Source of the DNA: Pontibacter litorisediminis
Lineage (GTDB): Bacteria; Bacteroidota; Bacteroidia; Cytophagales; Hymenobacteraceae
DNA: 64,000 nucleotides
Assembly: GCF_029360645.1 (NCBI RefSeq)
Contig: NZ_JARDUA010000003.1
Span: forward strand, 620,001-684,000
Direction: 5' to 3'
The number at the start of each line of letters is the position of its first letter. The stretch's first letter is position 1. The notes beneath the pieces were generated by a model, which saw only the letters and a list, made by a program, of their open reading frames with translations, made no database searches and was not told the DNA's origin. The position numbers and the translations under genes were made by a program. Shown in pieces: positions 8,931-19,439 of the stretch.

Positions 8931-8996
8931 TAAGCGTTGTTAGTTAATCGTTGATCGTATTCTGAAGTCGAACAACGGGTAACAAGTAACGAACAA
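8931..8996. repeat. Intergenic word-based inverted repeat (GTTGTTAGTTA family)
   Basis: The left half carries GTTGTTAGTTAATCGTTG-like words and the right half the complementary AACAAC/AACGAACAAC words, so the spacer folds as an imperfect hairpin right after the prs stop codon. The same word family recurs at 46107-46244. Confidence 0.55.
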
Positions 8997-9926
8997 CTAA
9001 ATAAACAGCGAGCTGATCGACTCGTGTGTGACCACGTTGTTGATCGCCCGGGCGAACAGGTCTGCGAAAGACAGCACCTTGATTTTCGAGCTCTCTTGCT
9101 TCAGCGGAATGGTGTCAGACACCACCAGCTCTTCCAGCACAGATTTCTCGATACGCTCGTAGGCAGGGCCTGAGAGCACCGGGTGCGTGGCAATGGCACG
9201 TACTGTTTTCGCCCCTTTGTCTTTCAGCAGCTCGGCTGCCTTGGTAATGGTGCCGGCTGTGTCCACCATGTCGTCCACCAGCACCACGTCCATCCCTTCC
9301 ACGTCACCGATCACCTGCATGGAGGCGATCTCGTTGGCGCGTTTGCGGTGTTTGTCGCAAACAACCATTTCGGCGCCAAAGTTCTTGGCAAACGACCTGG
9401 TTCTTACCACACCCCCTACGTCAGGCGATGCGAAGATCAGGTCTTCTCCCAGGTTCAGGCTGCGCAGGTAAGGCACAAAGATGGCAGAACCATCCAGGTG
9501 GTCCACCGGAATGTCAAAGAATCCCTGTATCTGGCCGGCGTGCAAATCGCAGGTCATCAGGCGGTCTGCGCCTACCGACTGGATCGCATTGGCTACTACC
9601 TTAGAGCCTATGGCTACACGTGGCTTGTCTTTTCTATCCTGCCGGGCGTAGCCATAGTATGGCACCACTACAATCACCTTGTGGGCCGAGGCACGCTTGG
9701 CGGCATCCACCAGCAGCATAAGCTCCATCAGGTTGTCAGCCGGCGGGAAAGTAGAAAGTACGATAAACACCTCTGCGCCACGAACCGACTCGTTGTAATG
9801 TACACCTATCTCGCCGTCGCTGAAGCGGGATATGGTCAAGTCGCCGAGGGTAGTGCCATAGGAGGCGGCTATTTTCTCAGCCAGGTAACGGGATGCTGAA
9901 CCAGAGAAGATTTTAACGTGTGGCAT
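8997..9926 (-). CDS. prs: Ribose-phosphate pyrophosphokinase
   Basis: Makes PRPP from ribose 5-phosphate and ATP for purine, pyrimidine, His and Trp synthesis. The 309-residue protein contains the FSDGEIGVHYNESVRG region, the DLHAGQIQGFFD segment near 130 and the PRPP-binding loop VLVDDMVDTAGT near 215. Full length for class I PRPP synthetases. The start is supported by family length and a TAGCTTTG -7 box 53 bases upstream. purL lies upstream on the same strand, beyond a tRNA gene. Confidence 0.97.
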   Translation of the reverse strand: MPHVKIFSGSASRYLAEKIAASYGTTLGDLTISRFSDGEIGVHYNESVRGAEVFIVLSTFPPADNLMELMLLVDAAKRASAHKVIVVVPYYGYARQDRKDKPRVAIGSKVVANAIQSVGADRLMTCDLHAGQIQGFFDIPVDHLDGSAIFVPYLRSLNLGEDLIFASPDVGGVVRTRSFAKNFGAEMVVCDKHRKRANEIASMQVIGDVEGMDVVLVDDMVDTAGTITKAAELLKDKGAKTVRAIATHPVLSGPAYERIEKSVLEELVVSDTIPLKQESSKIKVLSFADLFARAINNVVTHESISSLFI

Positions 9927-9978
9927 AACGGGGCTAAAACTAAATAACGGTTGTTTAGGGTTTAGTTGATTATGCCTG

Positions 9979-9986
9979 CAAAGCTA
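9979..9986 (-). promoter_or_regulatory. Probable promoter of prs
   Basis: The minus strand reads TAGCTTTG, a perfect TAnnTTTG box. A TTTG that could be the -33 element lies 23 bases further upstream at 10010-10013. Confidence 0.55.
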
Positions 9987-10054
9987 CCAAAATTCCTGAT
10001 GGCAGTCATCAAATATTTCTGATTTTTAAATACTTACACCTGCCGTATAAGCAA

Positions 10055-10089
10055 AAAAAGAACAACACCCAGTGAGTGTTGTTCTTTTT
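10055..10089. terminator. Bidirectional terminator after tRNA-Gln
   Basis: A 14-bp perfect stem (10055-10068 with 10076-10089), seven-base loop, A run on the left and T run on the right. It begins four bases after the tRNA 3' end on the minus strand. Confidence 0.85.
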
Positions 10090-10092
10090 AAA

Positions 10093-10167
10093 GTTGTCCG
10101 ACCAGGGCTCGAACCTGGACTCTTCTGAACCAAAATCAGACGTGTTGCCAGTTACACCATCGGACAA
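10093..10167 (-). tRNA. tRNA-Gln (anticodon TTG)
   Basis: The minus strand folds as a cloverleaf. The acceptor arm TTGTCCG pairs with CGGACAA. The anticodon arm TCTGA/TCAGA holds the loop TTTTGGT with anticodon TTG, and the T arm contains GGTTCGAGCC. CCA does not appear to be encoded. It is a single tRNA gene followed by its own terminator. Confidence 0.93.
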
Positions 10168-10274
10168 TCTCCCTACTTGACTTTAGAACTTTCGTCCTGT
10201 TGTCGTTTGGTGATGCAAAGATAGAGAGACGATTTTAAACTGCAAACAATTGCTCTAAAATTTTTCAGAAATTT

Positions 10275-12491
10275 TTAGTCTAAAATCTGCTCCAGGGCCG
10301 TGTCATAGTGCTTTTTGGCCACTGTGATGCCTCCGAAAAGCTCCCCGTCGATATGGCAGTCATGGGCAGTTACCTTACCTAATTTCGTGAAATTCACGCC
10401 CTTATTCTGCAGTGCTTTCTCAAAAGCTGCCTGCTTCTCGGGAGCGACAGAAACCACCACGCGGCTCTGGCTCTCGCCGAACAGGAAGGCATCTTTTCTG
10501 AAATTTTTATCTGTCTCGATATCGAAACCCAGTTCCTTCGGCATCGCCGACTCCAGCAGCGCGATATACAGGCCGCCGTCTGCTACGTCGTGCGCTGAGT
10601 TTACGAGCTTCTGCTCGATCACCTCCTTTGTCGCCGCCTGCAGCTGCAGTTCCTCGTCCATGTTAAAGTATGGGGCTGGGGAAAGCTTTACGTTATGGTA
10701 GGAGTACAGGTACTCAGAGGAGGCGATGTCGTTCTGCGCATCGCCAATCATATAAATAGCGTCGCCGGCGTTCTGGAAGGCTAGCGTCATCTTGTTGTCT
10801 TTGTCTTCCAGGATGCCCAGCATACCGATGGTCGGGGTCGGGAATACCGGGCCCTCGTCGGATGACTGGTTGTAGAAGCTCACGTTGCCACCTGTTACTG
10901 GCGTGCCGAAGGCCGTGCAGGCCTTGCCCATGCCTTTGATAGCGCCCACAAAGTGCCAGTATACTTCCGGTACGTAGGGGTTGCCAAAGTTCAGGCAGTT
11001 GGTAATGGCCACCGGCTCAGCTCCCGAGCATACTATATTACGGGCCGCTTCGGCTACCGCAATTGCAGTTCCTTCCTCAGGGTCGGAGTATACGTAGCGG
11101 CTGTTGCAATCCACTGTTACGGCAATCGACTTGTCGGTGCCTTTCACTTTCACAATAGCGGCATCCGAAGGGGCGTTGGTGCTCATGTTGGCCGTGCCTA
11201 CCATGGAGTCGTACTGGCGGTACACCCAGCGCTTGGAGGCGATGTTCGGGTGCGTGGTCAGGAACTCGGCCACAGTCTGGTAATCCTCCGGCTCCTGTAC
11301 CTGGTCGATGCTGAATTTCTTGCTTTCGGCAAAGTAGGCCGGCTCACGGTACTCCCGGTGGTACACCGGAGCGCCCCCGCCCAGTACCAGGTCGTTGGCG
11401 GGTACTTCGGCTACTAGCTCATCGTTCTGGTAATAGCGCAGCATGCCGCCCTCCGTTACCACGCCTATCTGCTCGCAATACAGGTCCCACTTGTCGCAGA
11501 TGTCCTTAATGGTCTGCTCGTAGCCCTTCTTCATCACGATCAGCATGCGCTCCTGGCTCTCAGAGAGCAGGATCTCGAACGGCACCATGTTGGCCTGGCG
11601 CGTCGGCACTTTGTCCAGCCAGATGTCCATGCCGTGCTCGCCCTTGGCGCTCATCTCGGAAGTAGAGCAGGTGATGCCGGCAGCACCCATGTCCTGCATG
11701 CCGATCACGTGGCCCGACTGGATGATCTCCAGCGTCGCCTCCAGCAGCAGCTTCTCCTGGAACGGGTCGCCTACCTGAACAGACGGGAGGTCCTTGGCAG
11801 AGTCTTCGGTAATATCCTTGGAGGCAAAGGCCGCTCCATGTATACCGTCCTTGCCGGTGGCAGAACCTACTATGAATACGGGGTTGCCTACACCGTAAGA
11901 TGTAGCAGAGGCTGTCTCGCCCACCTTCACGATACCTGCCGAGAAGGCGTTTACCAGCGGGTTGATGTTATACGTGTCGTCGAAGAAAAGCTCGCCGCCC
12001 ACGGTAGGGATGCCAAAGGCATTGCCGTAATCGCCGATGCCTTTTACCACCCCGCGCAACAGGCGCTGTGTTTTCTCGGACCTTGGGTTGCCGAAGCGGA
12101 GCGAGTTAAGCTGTGCGATCGGGCGGGCACCCATGGTGAAGATATCTCTGTTGATACCGCCCACGCCGGTAGCTGCGCCCTGATACGGCTCAATGGCAGA
12201 TGGGTGGTTGTGCGATTCGATCTTGAAGCTGCAGGCGTAGCCGTCGCCGATGTCCACGAGCCCGGCGTTCTCCTCACCGGCCTTGGCCAGCATGCGCGGC
12301 GAGTCTTTAGGCAGCGTTTTTAGCCAGACAATGGAGTTCTTGTATGAGCAGTGCTCCGACCACATTACGGAGAAAATACTGAGTTCGGTAAAGTTCGGGG
12401 TGCGTCCCAGGATTTGCTTGATGCGTTCAAACTCCTCTTCCAGAAGGCCAAGCTTCTGAGCGGTTTCTACGGTAGTGAGTTGTTGTTCCAC
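10275..12491 (-). CDS. purL: Phosphoribosylformylglycinamidine synthase subunit PurL
   Basis: Catalyses the fourth step of purine synthesis (FGAR to FGAM, ATP-dependent) together with the glutaminase PurQ and small PurS. The 738-residue length is the short, multi-subunit PurL, not the ~1300-residue fused enzyme. Recognised segments include the [13 protein letters not shown] start region, [20 protein letters not shown] near 90-110, [16 protein letters not shown] near 270 and DVADGGL near 640. purS and purQ are not in the window. A TACTTTTG box lies 29 bases upstream. Confidence 0.97.
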   Translation of the reverse strand: MEQQLTTVETAQKLGLLEEEFERIKQILGRTPNFTELSIFSVMWSEHCSYKNSIVWLKTLPKDSPRMLAKAGEENAGLVDIGDGYACSFKIESHNHPSAIEPYQGAATGVGGINRDIFTMGARPIAQLNSLRFGNPRSEKTQRLLRGVVKGIGDYGNAFGIPTVGGELFFDDTYNINPLVNAFSAGIVKVGETASATSYGVGNPVFIVGSATGKDGIHGAAFASKDITEDSAKDLPSVQVGDPFQEKLLLEATLEIIQSGHVIGMQDMGAAGITCSTSEMSAKGEHGMDIWLDKVPTRQANMVPFEILLSESQERMLIVMKKGYEQTIKDICDKWDLYCEQIGVVTEGGMLRYYQNDELVAEVPANDLVLGGGAPVYHREYREPAYFAESKKFSIDQVQEPEDYQTVAEFLTTHPNIASKRWVYRQYDSMVGTANMSTNAPSDAAIVKVKGTDKSIAVTVDCNSRYVYSDPEEGTAIAVAEAARNIVCSGAEPVAITNCLNFGNPYVPEVYWHFVGAIKGMGKACTAFGTPVTGGNVSFYNQSSDEGPVFPTPTIGMLGILEDKDNKMTLAFQNAGDAIYMIGDAQNDIASSEYLYSYHNVKLSPAPYFNMDEELQLQAATKEVIEQKLVNSAHDVADGGLYIALLESAMPKELGFDIETDKNFRKDAFLFGESQSRVVVSVAPEKQAAFEKALQNKGVNFTKLGKVTAHDCHIDGELFGGITVAKKHYDTALEQILD

Positions 12492-12519
12492 GTTTTATCT
12501 GGCTTTTGTAACGGATTAG

Positions 12520-12527
12520 CAAAAGTA
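12520..12527 (-). promoter_or_regulatory. Probable -7 box of purL promoter
   Basis: The minus strand reads TACTTTTG, matching TAnnTTTG, 29 bases before the purL start codon. Confidence 0.55.
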
Positions 12528-12731
12528 GGAACTTATACTTTAAGAGTACAAGTATAAAGTTTGGCTTTTTGCCTGTGCCTGAAATCTGTTCCAGTTGCAG
12601 CGGTGTTTTTGGATTTAATAGGAGGTAGGTTGCATTGTGGGGAGAGTATTGAAATATCTTGGTTTTTCTTTGCTAGAAGCGTCACCCGGCCGGCATTTAT
12701 GCGTAAAGAATCCCGCAACAGCCTAATATCT

Positions 12732-12968
12732 ATGCTCCAGCTTATGAACACCATTAACCCCGACATGATTACCACAACCTGCGGACGCGAGTTGGACCTG
12801 AGTACTACTGAACTGGTGATAGAGCGCTCTAACAGCCTGTTTAGCTACAACATCCATAAGCTGAAGACGGGGGAGTATGTGATTGCGGAGAAGTTCTATG
12901 CCAATCCCTTTAACAACCGCTATATCCTGCTGAATGACGAGCAGATAGATTTGCTGCGAAATTTGTAA
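12732..12968 (+). CDS. Small hypothetical protein (about 78 aa)
   Basis: An unrecognised soluble protein. The strongest part is the C-terminal 70 residues, with ordered-looking segments such as LVIERSNSLFSYNIHKLK and YILLNDEQIDLL. No signal peptide or membrane segment is evident if translation starts at 12732 or 12744. The frame stays open to 12561, but that part codes for unlikely Cys/Phe-rich sequence, so I chose an inner ATG (12699, 12732 and 12744 are all possible). It is divergent from purL. Confidence 0.55.
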   Translation: MLQLMNTINPDMITTTCGRELDLSTTELVIERSNSLFSYNIHKLKTGEYVIAEKFYANPFNNRYILLNDEQIDLLRNL

Positions 12969-13053
12969 GCGAAGGCGAAGGATTTGTGAGGCTATGGCTT
13001 CATAATCAGCAAAGTAAGTTGTACATTGGTCTGTTTTACCATACCCATGTGCC

Positions 13054-13563
13054 GTGTTACGATATTTCCTGCTCGTTGGCCTGTGCTGTAGTATGAGCAC
13101 AGCTGACAAACCCGCCAATGCCTCTTCTGATAGTGCTGCTGCCACCGTGTGGGCAGTGAGACAGGGCCAAACTGCAAGCCCCCAGCAAACGGCCACCGCG
13201 AAAGAGCGGAAGAAGAAGATTAAGCCCAAAAATGAGCGGAGACCTGCAGCGGCAGCTGTTACTTCTACACGCAACGTGGCAAGGGCCTCCATCTCCCAGC
13301 GCAGCGCCGATGGCTATTACGCCGAATTGGTGATCATGGACAGCGGCCTTGCCTTGCGGAACCCGCAGGACCTGCTGATGGTGGGCAGCAGCGGCAGCCA
13401 GACCAGCGATGGATCCCGGATAATCTTCGAGAATTTTGTGCTGCCCTTTGAAGGGACCGTGCGCTTTAAATCACCTAACAAGATGAACACCGTTATCTAC
13501 GAACGGGTGGTGAACTTTAAAATCAACGAGGCGGGACGTTGGGTGGTGCGCATTGACATTTGA
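13054..13563 (+). CDS. Hypothetical exported protein (169 aa)
   Basis: The N-terminus MLRYFLLVGLCCS is a short hydrophobic signal-like segment, possibly a poor lipobox. A disordered Ala/Ser/Lys-rich linker follows (about 20-75, with KERKKKIKPKNERR), then a compact C-terminal domain of about 85 residues predicted mostly beta. I do not recognise the family. No terminator is obvious after it. atpD begins 200 bp downstream with its own promoter-like box. Confidence 0.55.
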   Translation: MLRYFLLVGLCCSMSTADKPANASSDSAAATVWAVRQGQTASPQQTATAKERKKKIKPKNERRPAAAAVTSTRNVARASISQRSADGYYAELVIMDSGLALRNPQDLLMVGSSGSQTSDGSRIIFENFVLPFEGTVRFKSPNKMNTVIYERVVNFKINEAGRWVVRIDI

Positions 13564-13694
13564 CGCAGGCGCCGCTGCCCTAGTTGTGGCGCCATCACCA
13601 GATATGGCAGGGGTGCGGTGCGTGTCTTTCCTGTGCCTGGCTGGCAAGCCTTCGTACACAGTGCAAAACTTTTTAAATCCTTGTATGGATATAA

Positions 13695-15275
<1,581 letters not shown>

Positions 15276-15281
15276 GTTTAA

Positions 15282-15362
15282 TTAGTTAAGAGTTAAAAGT
15301 TTAAGGTTATGAGTTGTACTCCAATTCTAACTCTGAACTTTTAACTCTAAACTCTTAACTAA
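15282..15362. repeat. Word-based inverted repeat between atpD and atpC (GTTAAGAGTTAAAAG family)
   Basis: The spacer between atpD and atpC is almost entirely an imperfect inverted repeat. The left arm has TTAGTTAAGAGTTAAAAGTT and the right arm the complementary CTTTTAACTCTAAACTCTTA words. A second member of the same word family lies at 23611-23722. Its position inside an operon rules out a simple strong terminator, but it could modulate the atpD:atpC ratio. Confidence 0.7.
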
Positions 15363-15367
15363 AAAGA

Positions 15368-15613
15368 ATGTATTTAGAGATAATCACACCTGACAAGAAG
15401 GTTTACGCCGGTGAGGTAGAGGCCGCTCAGTTCCCGGGAGCCAACGGCTCTTTTGAGGTGCTGGACATGCACGCCCCGCTCATCAGCACCCTTGACAAAG
15501 GAAGCATCCGTATCACTACCAACAAAGGGCAGGAGTTCTTTACCGTGGACGGTGGTGTGGTAGAAGTGCTCAACAACAAGATTATTGTACTGGCTGAGTC
15601 TGTAACAGAATAA
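15368..15613 (+). CDS. atpC: ATP synthase F1 subunit epsilon (short form)
   Basis: An 81-residue protein made of the N-terminal beta-sandwich domain of the epsilon subunit only (LEIITPDKKVYAGEVE..., PGANGSFEVLDMHAPL). The C-terminal helical hairpin of the ~135-residue forms is missing, which is normal in Bacteroidota. It links the rotor stalk to F1. It follows atpD after a spacer filled with an inverted repeat and ends at a strong terminator. Confidence 0.94.
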   Translation: MYLEIITPDKKVYAGEVEAAQFPGANGSFEVLDMHAPLISTLDKGSIRITTNKGQEFFTVDGGVVEVLNNKIIVLAESVTE

Positions 15614-15636
15614 CAGCACATAACAAAGTATAAGCC

Positions 15637-15669
15637 AAGGCCCCCTGTTCTTCGTGAGCAGGGGGCCTT
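15637..15669 (+). terminator. Intrinsic terminator after atpC
   Basis: An 11-bp perfect stem (15637-15647 with 15659-15669), 11-base loop and a T-rich tail 24 bases after the atpC stop. AAGTATAAGCC, a copy of the dispersed motif, sits just before the left arm. The rest of the 335-bp spacer to the subtilase gene shows nothing else I can name. Confidence 0.85.
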
Positions 15670-15948
15670 AGCCGTTTTATAAGGCGTAATAATACAAAGT
15701 CTCTTCCGGATGGCGCTTAGGGTGTAAACAGGTATAACACCGCCTGTAGCGCATGCCGGGATCCCATTTCAAGCTGTTCGCATATTAATTCAGGCCGTTA
15801 CTCCTGCCACAGCTGCCGCTCACTTACTTACTTACCTCTACAGCAGGTATTTGTCAGCTAACCAGAATTATTGTACGTATCTATTTCTTGTTTGAACTGT
15901 TTCAATAACACATCCAATCAATTAAGTCTCACCAAAACAAATTTACTT

Positions 15949-17364
15949 ATGAGAAGAAGCTATGTACAATTGGGGCACTTGCTCAATTCCGGGAGAAAGG
16001 TGCGTCTGGGAAAGTTATTCACCCTCTTCACAGCTGCATCCTCACTTACGCTGCTAACAGCATGCGAGAAGGTGGACGATGCCGTAGAACCCGTAACAGA
16101 ACTTAGCCAGGATGTAAGCATGCAGGCAAAAGGGATGTTGGGAGTTAATGTTTTGCTCAAAGCACCAGTAACAGATGCCATTCTGAGTGAGCTGGGTATG
16201 CATGGTACAGTGTTGGATGTGATTCCGGAGATAAACGCCCTTACCATGAGGATAGCAAAAGACAAACTAACCGTTGTTCAGGGGCTGTCTTTTGTGGATA
16301 CTGCCAACCCCGATGCGGAGCGCAAGGGAGCACCTGTGGACGCGGTGTCCGTTGCAGACTTTACTACTGGGCTGAGCACATGGAACCTGGATGCCATAAA
16401 CGTGACGGAGTTTGGTGCAGGCCGCACGGTGGCGCAGGATGCAACAGGTGTTTATATTGGGGTTCTGGATACAGGTTTACTGGATTCCTGGAGACAGTAT
16501 TTCCCGCAGGAGCGAATTGCAACCCAGTACGCCAAGTCGTTTGGAGGCGGCGGGGGGATGAGCGGAAACGTGTCGGAACAGCCGAACAAATGGGAGCACG
16601 ACCAGAACTCGCATGGCACCCACGTAACCAGTACGATCATCGGATTTGATCTGCGTGGTACAGCCATCAACGGAGTTGCCCCTAAAGCAACCATTGTGCC
16701 GGTGAAGGTATTGAACCAAAATGGCTCCGGCTGGTCTTCTGTGATTGCACGCGGCATTGTGCACATGGCCAACTTAAAAGCTGGTCCTCTGAAAGGCTCA
16801 CCAGTAGTTGTTAACATGAGCTTAGGCGGTGGAGTGCTGGATGCTGTTGAAAAGGCTGCCATTGACTATGCTGTTGGCAAAGGAGTGATCATTGTGGCTT
16901 CAGCCGGAAACAGCGGAATGGCCGGCATGGGCTATCCGGGGGCGTACGCGCCTGTCATTAGTGTAGCAAACGCTGGGTTGAAGGCTGAGTTTACGCTGCC
17001 GGCCTGGTGGTATGCCTACAATGTGCCGGATCCGACAGATCTGAATGAGTATTACATTGCCCCATCCTCTAGCCGTGCAAGAGTTGGGCAGGATCTTGAT
17101 GTGATGGCTCCCGGATCCAATATTGTAGGCCCTTACCAACTGAACAGTGGCCAGCTGTCTTACTACTACCTGACTGGTACTTCTATGGCCAGCCCGCATG
17201 TGGCAGGTATTGTAGCGCTGATGGCACAGAAGAACCCTTCTCTGACGGCAGCTCAGGCAGAAAGTATCCTGGAGTCTGTTGCTGTTTCTAAGCCTGAATG
17301 GAAAGCGCAGGAGGTGGGACATGGGTTTGTGACTGCCGATGCAGCACTTGGCCTAGTTCAGTAG
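15949..17364 (+). CDS. S8 (subtilisin-like) serine protease, lipoprotein
   Basis: A 471-residue secreted protease. The N-terminus has a basic region, a hydrophobic core and the lipobox LTAC with C39 as the lipidated cysteine. Residues 60-120 look like an inhibitor-I9-type propeptide. The S8 triad is D174 (VLDTG), H222 (SHGTHV) and S412 (GTSMASPHVAG), with the oxyanion Asn at N321 (SAGNSG). All catalytic residues are intact. I chose ATG 15949 because the signal peptide begins there, although the frame is open to 15871. A 23-bp perfect terminator stem follows. Confidence 0.93.
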   Translation: MRRSYVQLGHLLNSGRKVRLGKLFTLFTAASSLTLLTACEKVDDAVEPVTELSQDVSMQAKGMLGVNVLLKAPVTDAILSELGMHGTVLDVIPEINALTMRIAKDKLTVVQGLSFVDTANPDAERKGAPVDAVSVADFTTGLSTWNLDAINVTEFGAGRTVAQDATGVYIGVLDTGLLDSWRQYFPQERIATQYAKSFGGGGGMSGNVSEQPNKWEHDQNSHGTHVTSTIIGFDLRGTAINGVAPKATIVPVKVLNQNGSGWSSVIARGIVHMANLKAGPLKGSPVVVNMSLGGGVLDAVEKAAIDYAVGKGVIIVASAGNSGMAGMGYPGAYAPVISVANAGLKAEFTLPAWWYAYNVPDPTDLNEYYIAPSSSRARVGQDLDVMAPGSNIVGPYQLNSGQLSYYYLTGTSMASPHVAGIVALMAQKNPSLTAAQAESILESVAVSKPEWKAQEVGHGFVTADAALGLVQ

Positions 17365-17374
17365 CCGTATCCTG

Positions 17375-17433
17375 CAAGTATAAAAGCCGAGCGCTGTTCC
17401 TGGTCCAGGGACAGCGCTCGGCTTTTATACTTG
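17375..17433. terminator. Very strong terminator bounded by inverted AAGTATAAAA motifs
   Basis: The arms 17375-17397 and 17411-17433 are perfect 23-base reverse complements, and the apical CCTGGTCCAGG adds further pairing. Each arm begins with CAAGTATAAAAG, so two head-to-head copies of the dispersed motif form the base of the stem and supply the A and T runs. It follows the subtilase gene by 10 bases. Confidence 0.9.
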
Positions 17434-17547
17434 TGCATAACTGGTGTGAGGTTGGCGCAGCGGCTTCTTACAGAACAATTTTAACCTCTGCTTACTCATT
17501 GTAAGAAAACCTGCTTACCTTAGAGTATAGATACATACTTACCACCC

Positions 17548-18678
17548 ATGCCGAACATCCACCCTAAAACCACCCCGATCTACCAGACTTCTGTTTTTAC
17601 TTTCGACGACCTGAACGAGCTGGAGTTATACTTTGGGCAGCCGGGGCAAAGCTACATGTACACCCGCTACGGCAACCCCAACACTGATGAGCTGGCGCAG
17701 GAAGTAAACAGGCTCGAAGAAGGTGTTGGCGCGGTCGTAACCTCATCAGGCATGTCGGCGATACTGGCGGCAATACTGGCCGTTTGCAAGGCCGGCGACC
17801 ATGTGCTGTGCGCGGAGGAGATTTACGGCGGCTCGTCTACCCTGCTGGCGCAGGAGCTCACGCGGGTGGGCATAGCGGTGGCATTTGTCCCTTCGGCGGA
17901 TATCTATACTTTGGATAACTACGTGCAGCCAAACACCCGCCTGCTGTTGGCGGAGACCATGAGCAACCCGCTGCTGCAGGTGTTTGACATAGCCCGTTTG
18001 GCCCAGGAAACGAAGCGGAAAAGCATCAAGCTTGTTATCGATAATACCTTTGCCACACCCATACTTACCAAGCCCTTAACCTTAGGTGCCGATATCGTGA
18101 TCCACAGCGTGACCAAGTACCTCTCCGGCCACAGCGACGTAACGGCTGGAGTGGTTATATGCAGGGAGCAGGAAGACCTGCAGCGGGTGCAGAAGGTGAT
18201 GATGGTGTATGGCCTGAACCTGAGCCCGTTTGAAGGCTGGCTTGCTGCCCGTGGTATGAAGACATTGCGCCTGCGCATGAAGCAGCACAGCAGCAATGCC
18301 CTGCAACTGGCTCGTTACCTCCAGCAACACCCAAAGGTGGAGAAAGTGTGGTACCCGGGTTTGGAGGAGCACCCGCAGCACGAGCTGGCAGGAGAGCAGG
18401 GGCGGGGACTGTTCGGAGGCATGCTCAGCTTTCGAATAAAGGATGATACCGAGGCCGTGAACCGTTTTATGCAGGCGCTGCCAAGTATACCTTTCGCTCC
18501 TTCATTGGCTGGGGTGAACACTTCTATCTCTTACCCGCTGGGTACTTCACACCGTGCACTTACGGCAGAACAGCAGCAGAAGCTAGGTATAACCGTGGGT
18601 GTGATCCGCTTCTCGGTAGGTATTGAGGAGCCGGAGGAGTTGATTGCAGAGTTGGAGACAGCACTGGCAGCGGTGTAA
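17548..18678 (+). CDS. Trans-sulfuration PLP enzyme (cystathionine gamma-synthase/lyase or methionine gamma-lyase)
   Basis: A Cys/Met-metabolism PLP enzyme of 376 residues. The YTRYGNPN motif (38-45) binds PLP phosphate from the neighbouring subunit, SSGMSAI lies near 67-73, and the Schiff-base lysine is K190 in HSVTKYLSGHSD. The family covers gamma-synthase, gamma-lyase, beta-lyase and methionine gamma-lyase, and sequence alone does not separate them safely. No other Met or Cys genes are adjacent, so the pathway role stays open. Confidence 0.88.
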   Translation: MPNIHPKTTPIYQTSVFTFDDLNELELYFGQPGQSYMYTRYGNPNTDELAQEVNRLEEGVGAVVTSSGMSAILAAILAVCKAGDHVLCAEEIYGGSSTLLAQELTRVGIAVAFVPSADIYTLDNYVQPNTRLLLAETMSNPLLQVFDIARLAQETKRKSIKLVIDNTFATPILTKPLTLGADIVIHSVTKYLSGHSDVTAGVVICREQEDLQRVQKVMMVYGLNLSPFEGWLAARGMKTLRLRMKQHSSNALQLARYLQQHPKVEKVWYPGLEEHPQHELAGEQGRGLFGGMLSFRIKDDTEAVNRFMQALPSIPFAPSLAGVNTSISYPLGTSHRALTAEQQQKLGITVGVIRFSVGIEEPEELIAELETALAAV

Positions 18679-18803
18679 CAGGATGGTGTTTATACTAGTG
18701 CGTCTCTATCGCTGTTCCGGGCATCCTTGTCCGGAACCTTCGCTGCTGCGGATTTCCTATTCAGCTTGAGCCATACTTGCGCTGCCCATGTTTTATATTT
18801 TAT

Positions 18804-19192
18804 CTGGCGCAAGCGTCCGCTTGTGCCTCTCTTAGCCGCTGCCCCGCTAGCGCGAGCTTATAGCTCGTGCTTTCTCTATTGCCGCTGCTTTCCGCAACTG
18901 GATACAAGCTATCTTTTCTAGCTGCTGTTCATCCATAGCCTTACGAGCGGCTCTTTCCATCGCTGGCTTTGGTGCTCTCTAGCCCGAGAGGGCGCGTCTT
19001 CGGGCATCGCGCTGTCTACATTTCCTTTGCTGTCGCAATGCCCTTGCGGGCACCGGAAATCTAGAAGGCGCTCAACCCAAAGACTGGGTTCTGGTTCGAT
19101 AGCCTCGGCTTTCCATATAGTCCCCCTTTGAAGGGGGCAGGGGGATGACAAATGCCAGCTAATTCCCCTCCTCGGAGGGGCTAGGGGTGGGC
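18804..19192 (-). repeat. Interspersed ~390-bp repeat, copy A
   Basis: This stretch of the 760-bp gene-free region matches, in reverse orientation, the sequence at 30942-31331. Shared blocks include CATCCCCCTGCCCCCTTC, GCTATCGAACCAGA, TTTGGGTTGAGCGCCTT, AGCGCGATGCCC and GCACAAGCGGACGCTTGCGC (all in copy B orientation). The copies differ at many positions but have almost the same length (389 and 390 bp). Several internal palindromes are present. No convincing ORF is conserved between the copies, so it is a non-coding or decayed mobile repeat. Confidence 0.75.
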
Positions 19193-19439
19193 AAATCGTT
19201 TCTACAAAAATTTCTCTACTCTGACTAACCAAAACACGGGTTTAAGCTAGCAGGTGTGGCGCTTAGTGGTGGGTATATACTTATAGGATCAGGTCGCAGC
19301 TTGGCTGCACGGGAGTAGCAACAATGAAATCATACTTCACCAAAAAGAATTGCAGGATCCGCCTCCTTGGTGAAATCACGTATTCCAAGCTAATTTGGGG
19401 AGAGCAGGGGCAGTACCTTTTCAAAGGAGAAGGCAGCTG

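Noticed and set aside
15282..15362. Possible CRISPR or tandem array because of repeated words
   Set aside because: The words are irregular, without unique spacers of constant length, and form an inverted repeat. No CRISPR array or cas gene was seen anywhere in the window.
18918..19232. 104-codon minus-strand frame inside repeat copy A
   Set aside because: It spans repeat blocks, and the equivalent frame is not kept in copy B, so it is not a conserved coding region.
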